A stretch of DNA of 8,606 bases from the NCBI GenBank assembly GCA_017408185.1, contig JAFQVE010000550.1, positions 1-8,606 of the forward strand, given 5' to 3'. Shown piece by piece: positions 1 through 7,600 of this stretch. The stretch is from Oscillospiraceae bacterium. GTDB taxonomy: Bacteria > Bacillota_A > Clostridia > Oscillospirales > JAAYXM01. The notes under the pieces are model-generated. The model was not told where the DNA came from and made no database searches. It saw nothing but the letters and a program-made list of their open reading frames with translations. How positions within the stretch are numbered: position 1 is the first letter of the stretch; each line of letters opens with the position of its first letter. Both the position numbers and the translations under genes were made by a program.

Positions 1-367
1 CTTCTTCAAAATGAGATTCTGAGTTTGTACTGGCTTTGAGTCCTGCAGCAAATCCATATTCGTAAATGCCGGGATTTATATCACGTAGGTTGTTTCTTCC
101 TGTTGTTGCAAAAGAATCTGTCTTTGTTGTATCTACTGCAGCAGGAGTTTCTTCGTTTATAGTTTTTTCCCAGCTTATGTATCTAAGCCAATTATTTAGA
201 ACTCTCCCCTTAGTATTTGCCCCATATGCACTTGGTAACGGGTCAATAAACGAGCTCGTCGTCAGATTATACTTATATCCACCTTCGGGTACGTCACCCG
301 CAAATGCAGTCGGAAGCATACCAACCACCAACATTACTGCGATCATAATAGCTAAAAATCTTTTCAT
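1..367 (-). CDS. N-terminal part of an exported protein, paralogue of the adjacent SLH-anchored lyase (3' end outside window)
   Basis: The minus-strand frame is open from ATG at 367 to the window edge (122 codons), so the product's main domains are not visible. The start is firm: an AGGAGGG ribosome binding site (377-383) lies nine bases upstream and a signal peptide follows at once (MKRFLAIMIAVMLVVGMLPTAFA, with likely cleavage after AFA). The mature N-terminus begins GDVPEGGYKYNLTT and includes the block FATTGRNNLRDINPGIY; both are almost the same in the big lyase at 1625-7957. Between these blocks the two proteins differ and this one is about 14 residues longer. By analogy it should be exported and carry at least the same N-terminal, possibly carbohydrate-binding, domain. 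Whether it is also a lyase or has SLH domains is unknown. It lies 103 bases downstream of the oxidoreductase gene and could have its own promoter. Confidence 0.85.
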   Translation of the reverse strand, partial: MKRFLAIMIAVMLVVGMLPTAFAGDVPEGGYKYNLTTSSFIDPLPSAYGANTKGRVLNNWLRYISWEKTINEETPAAVDTTKTDSFATTGRNNLRDINPGIYEYGFAAGLKASTNSESHFEE

Positions 368-383
368 TGTACTTTGCCCTCCT
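1..383 (-). repeat. Copy 1 of a duplicated 5' gene module (RBS, signal peptide, N-terminal domain)
   Basis: This segment matches 7665-7973. The 132 bases at 252-383 match 7842-7973 with 7 mismatches by my hand alignment, and 61-112 match 7693-7744 with 2 mismatches. The part between (113-251 versus 7745-7841) has diverged and differs in length by 42 bases. Similarity stops right at the upstream end of the ribosome binding site, so promoters were not part of the retained similarity. Confidence 0.9.
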
Positions 384-391
384 AATATTTT

Positions 392-406
392 TTAACGTTT
401 TGTTAA
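392..406. promoter_or_regulatory. Small inverted repeat TTAAC-n5-GTTAA upstream of the partial exported-protein gene
   Basis: TTAAC (392-396) and GTTAA (402-406) are separated by five bases and lie 25-39 bases before the start codon at 367, in the probable 5' leader. The same half-site TTAAC/GTTAA bounds the longer palindrome at 1584-1603, so one regulator might bind both, but the spacing differs. This is a weak signal in AT-rich DNA. Confidence 0.25.
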
Positions 407-418
407 GTTAAATGAAAG

Positions 419-448
419 TTGAGAACCTCTCAAACCTTATGGTATAAT
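419..448 (+). promoter_or_regulatory. Sigma-70-like promoter match on the plus strand (TTGAGA-18-TATAAT), pointing into the 3' end of the oxidoreductase gene
   Basis: TTGAGA (419-424) is followed after 18 bases by a perfect TATAAT (443-448). If active, it would start RNA near 455, antisense to the end of the gene at 471-1547. The same DNA read on the minus strand gives TATTAT (449-444), a possible -10 for the gene starting at 367, but without a convincing -35. The -35 match also forms half of a small hairpin (TTGAGA-ACC-TCTCAA, 419-433). No plus-strand gene follows, so this may be chance. Confidence 0.3.
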
Positions 449-470
449 AGTTTCACCACAAAACACATTT

Positions 471-1547
471 TCAGATATCAAATTTAACTTCAAGTGGATT
501 CTGGCGCTCTATTTCCTCGAATATCTGAATTTCGGGGATAATGTGTTCGGGCTTTATAAACAGCTCTGCACCGTTTACCATATGGTCATACAGTCGGCGA
601 TAATATCCTGCTGTTCCGTAATCAAAGGCATCTCCGGTAAGCTCAAGTTTCTCCTTATGCCAGACAATCTTATCCGAACAGTAACAGGGATCTCCCTTTT
701 CGTCGTGCAAAGACTTCTTATCAAGCACCGGCTGCGGACTTTCATTTTCAAGATAATACTGATACTCAATTTTCTCTCCGGCGACTCTCATTGCTCCACG
801 ATCCCCGTACACCCGATACATCCATCCATCGTTATAAGGATCCGACGGATTGATTTCAATTTCAAATATAGGACCGTTTTCGTATTCAAGAGAAGCAAAA
901 ACATAATCTTCCGCATCACCGACAGAATTCCATACACCGAGACGTGAGTATATCTTCTTCGGCATTTCATCTGTTCCTGCCAGCCAGATGCACTGTTCAA
1001 ACGGATGCGGACCCGTGTTTCTCATTGCACCTGCGTTTCTCTCAATGAGCGTCTGCCAGTCGTAACGGCGCGCAAAACCATTCCATCTTGCACGGACAAG
1101 CTTTATGTCACCGAGGATACCGGATTTCATTATCTCTTCCATCTTTTCAAAATACGGAGAAAGACGGGACTGCTGGAATATTGTAAAGAGAACGTTATTC
1201 TTCTTCGCCGCCGCGATAAGCTCACGGAGTTGGTCTGTTGTTTTGGTAATAGGCTTTTCACAAAGAACATTAAACCCGTGGTTGAGCAAATCAAGCGTTA
1301 TCGGGTAATGCATATCGGAATATGAGCAATTAAGAACAAGGTCAATATCATCCCTGTTCATAAGCTCTTTGTAATCGCTGTATGTATCACAGCCGTAATC
1401 AGCCTTTGCAACCGCCGCGCGCTCGGGATCAAGCTCTGCAACCGCAACGATATTTACAATATCGTTATTCTCAGACCTGAAGAACTTACCGTGAATTCCC
1501 CATCCGCTCTTTCCGTATCCGATAACTGCTACGTTCAATTTTTTCAT
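471..1547 (-). CDS. Gfo/Idh/MocA-family NAD(P)-dependent sugar oxidoreductase
   Basis: A 358-residue protein, the usual length for this family of cytoplasmic dehydrogenases that oxidise or reduce sugars, inositols and uronate derivatives. The N-terminal Rossmann fold is plain: KLNVAVIGYGKSG has the glycine-rich GxGxxG loop at residues 10-15. CEKPIT at 96-101 supplies the family EKP motif, with Lys98 the expected catalytic lysine. GPHPFEQ at 179-185 corresponds to the usual GxHxxD motif; His181 is kept, but Glu stands where Asp is typical. The rest is the C-terminal alpha/beta dimerisation and substrate domain. ATG at 1547 is supported by GAAAGGAG (1557-1564) nine bases upstream. It follows the lyase gene by 77 bases on the same strand, which suggests a role in using the sugar released by the lyase. 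The family is certain; substrate and cofactor preference are not readable. Confidence 0.93.
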   Translation of the reverse strand: MKKLNVAVIGYGKSGWGIHGKFFRSENNDIVNIVAVAELDPERAAVAKADYGCDTYSDYKELMNRDDIDLVLNCSYSDMHYPITLDLLNHGFNVLCEKPITKTTDQLRELIAAAKKNNVLFTIFQQSRLSPYFEKMEEIMKSGILGDIKLVRARWNGFARRYDWQTLIERNAGAMRNTGPHPFEQCIWLAGTDEMPKKIYSRLGVWNSVGDAEDYVFASLEYENGPIFEIEINPSDPYNDGWMYRVYGDRGAMRVAGEKIEYQYYLENESPQPVLDKKSLHDEKGDPCYCSDKIVWHKEKLELTGDAFDYGTAGYYRRLYDHMVNGAELFIKPEHIIPEIQIFEEIERQNPLEVKFDI

Positions 1548-1583
1548 TGCGAAAATCTCCTTTCGTATTTTTTTTGTTTTATA

Positions 1584-1603
1584 TTAACACATAAATGTGT
1601 TAA
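1584..1603. promoter_or_regulatory. Perfect palindrome TTAACACA-TAAA-TGTGTTAA, likely operator of the oxidoreductase gene
   Basis: Eight-base arms around a four-base centre, located 37-56 bases upstream of the ATG at 1547, where a promoter would lie. On the minus strand it is followed directly by TATAAA (1583-1578), a possible -10, so the palindrome would overlap the spacer and -35 region, a normal place for a repressor site. It is not followed by a T-run on the minus strand, so it does not look like a terminator of the upstream lyase gene. Confidence 0.5.
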
Positions 1604-1624
1604 CTTTTTGCTATTCGCCTTGGG

Positions 1625-4600
1625 TTACTTCGCATAATCCAATGTTCGCTTGACCAGCACCGCAACCTCTGCACGGGTGGTGTAATCTGTCGGGGCGATG
1701 CGTCCGTTCTTACCGTTTACAAGACCGGCATTGATGAGTGATGAAACGGCTTCTTTCGCGTAGGGTGCAACGGAGGTAAAGTCGGAGTATTGCGATAACA
1801 CCTCGTCCACCGCCATTCGGCGGTCCCCCTTCTCCTCAAGGAGAAGGCTTTGGCTCTGCAACGCGCGGTAGACGATTACCATCATATCCTGACGGGTGAT
1901 TGTGTTGCGAGGTGCAAACTTATTTTCACCGATGCCGTTTACAATACCTGTGTTTCGCGCAACTGCAAGCTCTTGTGCGAAGTAATCGGCGGCCGATACA
2001 TCAGCAAAATTCTCTGCATTGTCGCTCTCAAGCTTAAATGCACGTACAAGCAGCAGTGCAAAGTCTGCGCGGGTGATGTTGGACGCCGGGGAGAACGTGC
2101 TTGCAGTCGTGCCCTTTATTATTCCATCTGCTGCAAGCGTGTTTATCGCGTCCGCTGCCCATGCGTGGTTGCCGAGGTCTGTGAAACGGATGTTATCGTT
2201 ATCGCCATTTTCCACCTCATCCGCCTCGCCTGTGCTCGGCACCTTCTCCTCAAGGAGAAGGCTTTCATCGTCGGTATCAGGCTTGTCGGTCGGTGCGGCA
2301 CCACCGCCACCGCCTCCACCGCCGCCTGCCGGTGTGGTGGTATCTCCGGAGCTTTCCGTCTCCGGCTTTGACGTGGTTGAGCCGTAAACGGTTATCGTGA
2401 AGTTTGCACGTGTAACGCGACCGAAAACATCAACCGCCTCAACCTGAACGAGATTTTCTCCGACCTGTGATGCATCCGGCTTCCACGTAATAGCGCCGGT
2501 ATCGCTATTGATGCTTGCGCCGCGTGGAAGAGTTACCGAGCTGTACGTTACCGCGCCGTGCTCACTGTTTGCCTTAAGCGAAACCGTTATGGAGCTTCCC
2601 GCACTCGTTGTGATGCTGTCGCTTATCGGTTCAAACACAGGAGCTGTATCATCAACGTAGCTCAGCGGAATGCGTGCTTTGTCGGTAACTTTTATATTAT
2701 AGTTGAAGCCCTTGTCGAAGTCATATTCGTCAGCGTAACCCGTTATAAGCGTTGTGTTCCCAAGATAGAGGCGCACACTTCCATCAATGTCCGGTGACAG
2801 TTCGGCACTTTCGATAAGATATGCCGCATTGTCGGATAATCCGTTTTCTACGTAAACATACTTGTCCGTAAGGCTCTCAAAGGCTATGTCTCCGCCGAAA
2901 TCTATATCCATCCAATTATCTGCATCAAGCTTTGTCTGGAAGCCCGTTACCTTACCTTCGTATGCGGGGATAAGATTTTCTTTATCCGCAATCGTTGTTC
3001 CGTCATTTACATATGTATATGTAATTTTGCCGTCTACCATTGAAACAACGCCGACAAATCCGCAGAAGTCAAAGCTTTCGTTTTCGCTGTAGTAAACCTT
3101 ATACGGAACGGTGGTATCCTTTGCATAGACGATATAATCAACACGTCCGTTTGTGAGCGTTACCTTAACAGCTTTTGCCTCATCCATTGTAAACTCCGCT
3201 CCGTCTGCACGGGTAACATTCACCTTTTCTATGTTTTCAATGTATCTGTCCTTATTATACGGCTCGACAACGGAGGTGAAGAGCGTATCAAGCTTTGCGT
3301 TTGCCGCCTTGCCGTCATTTTGACCTGTATGACGTGCAAAGAGGAAACGAATCCCCTGAGGCGCGTTTGTTACCTGCGGAGGAATGCCGGAGGTTGTTGT
3401 TATCTCATCAAGCTTAAAGGAATTGAGCATTGTCAGGCGCACATGCAAATTCTTCTGTGACGGACTTAAGACCTTTTCAATATCCACGATCTTCCAGTCC
3501 ATACTGAACACATCTGCATTTGCAGGATCAGTTGCGCGATCAACCTCACCGAACCAGCTGTAGGTACCGAGTCCATCAGAATCGTCTTTTACTGTGCTTC
3601 CGCCCCACTTTTTATCTTCACCCTGATATGAGCCTATATAGCTTCCATTATCATCCGTCTGGCTCTGTATTTCGACATTATCGGAAAGCGTGCCTTCCGT
3701 TGCAAGAGTATGGAAGGAGTAGAGATGGTCTTCACCGCCACGGACGTGGAAGAAATCAACGCCGTAAGATATATCATCGTCTGCATCTACCATAACGAGT
3801 GTTCTTTTGTATTCCTCAACGCCCTGCGATGCATAGACCTCGGGGGCTTCTGCATCCATGACCTTAACTCTTCCGGCATCATCAAAATGTTCAACATTTC
3901 CGTCAAGCGTAGGTATCTGACTGACATCGTTCACTGTTACGGTATTGTGAGAAACTGTGACATCTTGCATTTCAAAGCGATGCGGATCTGTGCTATTTTT
4001 CAGTCTTGCCTCACCGATATCCGCGCCCACATCAAGTCCGAATGCATGAAATCCAAGGTTTAACTTACTGAGATCTCCGTGACCATTTGTTTGTCCATAC
4101 CAGAGATAAAAGTCTCGCTGAGTATTCACATTTTTTGATGAATCGTTCGGAAGATACCAGTCTCCGTCTCGGAGAATTGATATACCGTATCCCGTTAAAG
4201 CACGACTTCCGAGCTTGAGAGCAAGCTGTCCGCTTTTTGCAACTTCATCAACATACTCGCGGAGCGCTTCAGGCTCTGCCTCGAATATACTGCCATGAAC
4301 GGAATCCATATCTTTTTTTGCCAACAAATAAGTTGCGCGGGCAAGATTTTTTCGTGTTTCCTCATCTTCGATAAGTCCAAATGCGGTAAGCAACGTCTGA
4401 ACTTTGTGTGCCGGGAGATGGAGCCCTATGCGATCATGATCTCCGATGTTCGGTGCTGCTGTGGAAACGCATAGTATCTCCATTTGGGAGGTGAGCATTC
4501 TTATCAGCTTCGGATGCTCATAAAGATTTACGTTTGCCACTTTATCATATCCATCAAGTACGTCGGCAATTTCAACTATGTAGTAAACCCAATTGCCATT

Positions 4601-7600
4601 ATAGCTCGGAGAAGCCTCATTGCCATGACCGTCGCGGTCGACGTTCGAGACGTTTACAATCTGAGAATTGACATTTCCTCCGGTGTATTCATAAATATTC
4701 GCTCTGACTCCGGATTGAAAAACCCAGTTTATCCATTCTTCAGTTTCCGGAAACGTATCAAGCACAACTGCAAGAACTAAATGACATCTTTGAGGGACAC
4801 CGAAGTTACCCGCAGCGCGACCGTCCAGGAAGCACTTATGCGCTTCACGCAAAAAATTATTCTCAATATTCCGCGCTATATCATTTGCGGTTGTCTTTTT
4901 GTTCTCAAGATTAAATTCTTCTGCTTTTTGGGAAAGATAAGAAATAATCTCGCTGTCAGAAAGAATATCAAACACTGCATCATATGCAAGTGCAGTTTGG
5001 GTCATCAGCTCATGCTCGTGAAGATTCCCCATAATTTTTCCTCGGCTGGCTCCGTTATATTTTCCGGCTTTCCAGCTTATTGTATTCCCGTCATTTACCA
5101 GGAATCTCTTTCCACATTCAGTTGTGTCAAAATCCGGATAAATATCTGCTATTCTATCTATGAGAATTGCGGCAACACGCCCATATCTTATATCGTTGGT
5201 ATAAAGGTATGCCATCGAAAGATTTTTTACCCAAAATTCAATTTCAATTTCCCATAGTCCCCACATATTGTAATAGGCAATAAAAGGCTTGCAGCGTGCC
5301 TCGGTTTTTACCGAGCCGTCTTCATTAAGCTCCGGCGTGCCGTCAGCCTTTTTATAGGTATATGTATATTCATATCCCCAGCCGTCGTCCACCGCAAAGA
5401 GCGCGTCATCCTTTTCGCTGTAAGTATCGTTATACAGATATCCGCCTTTTACCCCATAGCCGTAGTATGCGTTCCATTCCTCACTTCCGCGCTCGCCGGC
5501 GGGTGCCGCGCATTCACAATTTTCACCGTCCTCACAGACAAACTTCTCATGGTGGCGCTGTAAAGCAAGCGTAAAACGGTAATTGCCATGCTCATCTATG
5601 CCAAGCTCATAGAACTTGCCGAAGTCGTTTGACGGAAACAAACGCTTACAATCCGGGCACTGAATTTTCCACGGTCGTGTAAAAACATTAATGTTCCACG
5701 GGTAATTGCCACTTTCAGTCTGGACATTTTTATCGCAATACAAGCAGTAAGAGTGTCCATTGTCATTGAAACGATACGCAATCTGAGTTGCACGAGGAAG
5801 TTCCTGAGTGGTAATCATACTATAAAGCTTATCAACACCATGCTCAAGAAGCTTGTCTGCCTCTTCTACATATTTGTCGCGTTCGTCCTGCGCCCATTCG
5901 TATCTTGCAATGTTGTTTTGGAGATTCTTTATCTTTTCATCAGTATAGAAGCTGCGTCCTGTTTTAGCGGTGCCTACAACAGGATTACATTTCCATATAA
6001 TTTCATATCCGTTCCAACTTGCAGTAACCAAAACCTCTCCGATGCCGTATCCAACAGTTGTTACGACTCCGCTATCTGAAACTTGTATAATCTCAGGTGT
6101 TTTGTTTTCATAAGAAAGTGTTACATTATCGGAATATTCCGGTGCATCAGTGCCCCACTCAATCGCACTTTTATCTAAAATAACGGTTTCCCCTATAGCT
6201 AATCCTCTGTCAAATAAGTCCGTCGCGAGCGTGGGCTTTATAACCGAAAGAGTTCCTTGTGCTTCCTTTTCGACTCCATCTGCAATGACGGTTGCGTTTA
6301 TTGTAACCGTTCCGGCCTCATTCCCTGCAGTAACGGTTTTTCCATCAACCGTTGCAACACTCTCATCAGATGTTTCTATTTCTTTCACAGACCAATCGCT
6401 TACAACGGAATTTTCCAGGTTTACAAGCGATAATTCCGCCTTTTCACCAGGCACAAGCTTTGTTTTTGATGGAATCAGACTGTATGGAGGCTCTTCTTTA
6501 CCAAGCCATTTTAACGAAACGGATGCCGGATACATATTACATACATTCTTCGCGCCATCAGCGGTGTTTTTTTCCGTTGCCCTGAAAAGAATAATCTTTT
6601 TTTTACCCACAAGATGCCCTAACACAGCTTTTTCTTTTACTGTTTCGCTGCTTTTTTCGGTGTCATAATACTTTACATCTTTTGCCACTGCGACAGCCCC
6701 CGAAGCAGAAATCGCAGCCTCAACATCCGTTAAATCCGCATTTTCCGGAAGAATATATACATCTCCCACGCCGCCGTTGTTTTTTATTCTGAAAGATGAA
6801 AACTGAATTTCATACCAACCACTTTGGGGAATGCTTATTTCGAGAGCAAGCCACATTCCCGCAGCTGTAGAAGAGACCAACATTCGCCCGTTTTTTACCT
6901 GCGATGAATTTCCGAGCTTATCCGAAGACGCTGCACGATATGACCATTTATTATTGGTATTGGAATATTTAACAGAACTAACACTGGCATCGGCTGCGGC
7001 ACCGCTCTTTATTCCGAATTCATAGGTAACCGATTCTTCCGTTACATTGCCGGAATCAATGTCTGTATCGTCGTCTGCATCGTCACCTGTATCGTCACCT
7101 GTATCATTGCCTGTATCATTGCCTTCATCAGCAACAGGGGTGAGCTCGATTCCGGAGAGAAGGAAAAGCTGGAACCAAGTTCCGTTATTATGCTTCCAGT
7201 AATCCTTATTTGCAGTTGCCGCTGCACTGTCAAGGTCAAACAAGACATAGTATACACCGGCGTCAAGCTCGACTTCTCCTACTTTTGTGCGCACAGGCAC
7301 ACTTGCATCCGTCGCAAGCTTTCGGGAATCATATGACCCGATTACTGTATTTTCCGAGAAACCTAACGTGCCGACATTTGTAACTTGACAGTTTGTGGTG
7401 TTATTGTTATGGTATGTGAGGTCCGGTGTCTCGGCGGTTACTTTTACCATATGCACTGTCGGAACCGCGCCCTCATCAACTATATTATCTTTAACTGTAT
7501 ATTTGGATTCGTCATGTTCTGACGGCAGGTCGCTTGTGAAACTATTCAATGCTGTAAACGTATATTTTCCGCCTGTCGGAACATATATTTTGATTAAACA

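Noticed and set aside
66..395. Open plus-strand frame of 109 codons at the left edge
   Set aside because: It lies opposite the conserved signal peptide and N-terminus of the minus-strand gene starting at 367, has no ribosome binding site, and its protein resembles nothing known to me.
419..433. Hairpin TTGAGA-ACC-TCTCAA considered as terminator of the oxidoreductase gene
   Set aside because: The stem is only six base pairs and the following minus-strand sequence (ACTTTCATTT) is a poor T-run; no convincing terminator is visible in the 103-base gap.
543..947. Plus-strand frame opposite the oxidoreductase gene
   Set aside because: The minus-strand frame holds all Gfo/Idh/MocA motifs; the opposite frame has no domain or start signals. 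The same applies to the other plus-strand frames within 1005-1325, 3710-4063, 4781-5257, 5753-6079 and 6150-6668.
1584..1603. Palindrome considered as a terminator after the lyase gene
   Set aside because: Read on the minus strand it is followed by TATAAAAC and an A-rich run rather than a T-run, and the stem is AT-rich.
1799..2265. Possible CRISPR array or insertion sequence from repeated palindromes
   Set aside because: There are only two copies about 360 bases apart with protein-coding sequence between them, no transposase and no regular spacers.
2019..2387. Plus-strand frame encoding a polyproline-containing protein
   Set aside because: The prolines are simply the complement of the polyglycine linker codons of the lyase; there is no ribosome binding site and it overlaps clear SLH coding sequence.
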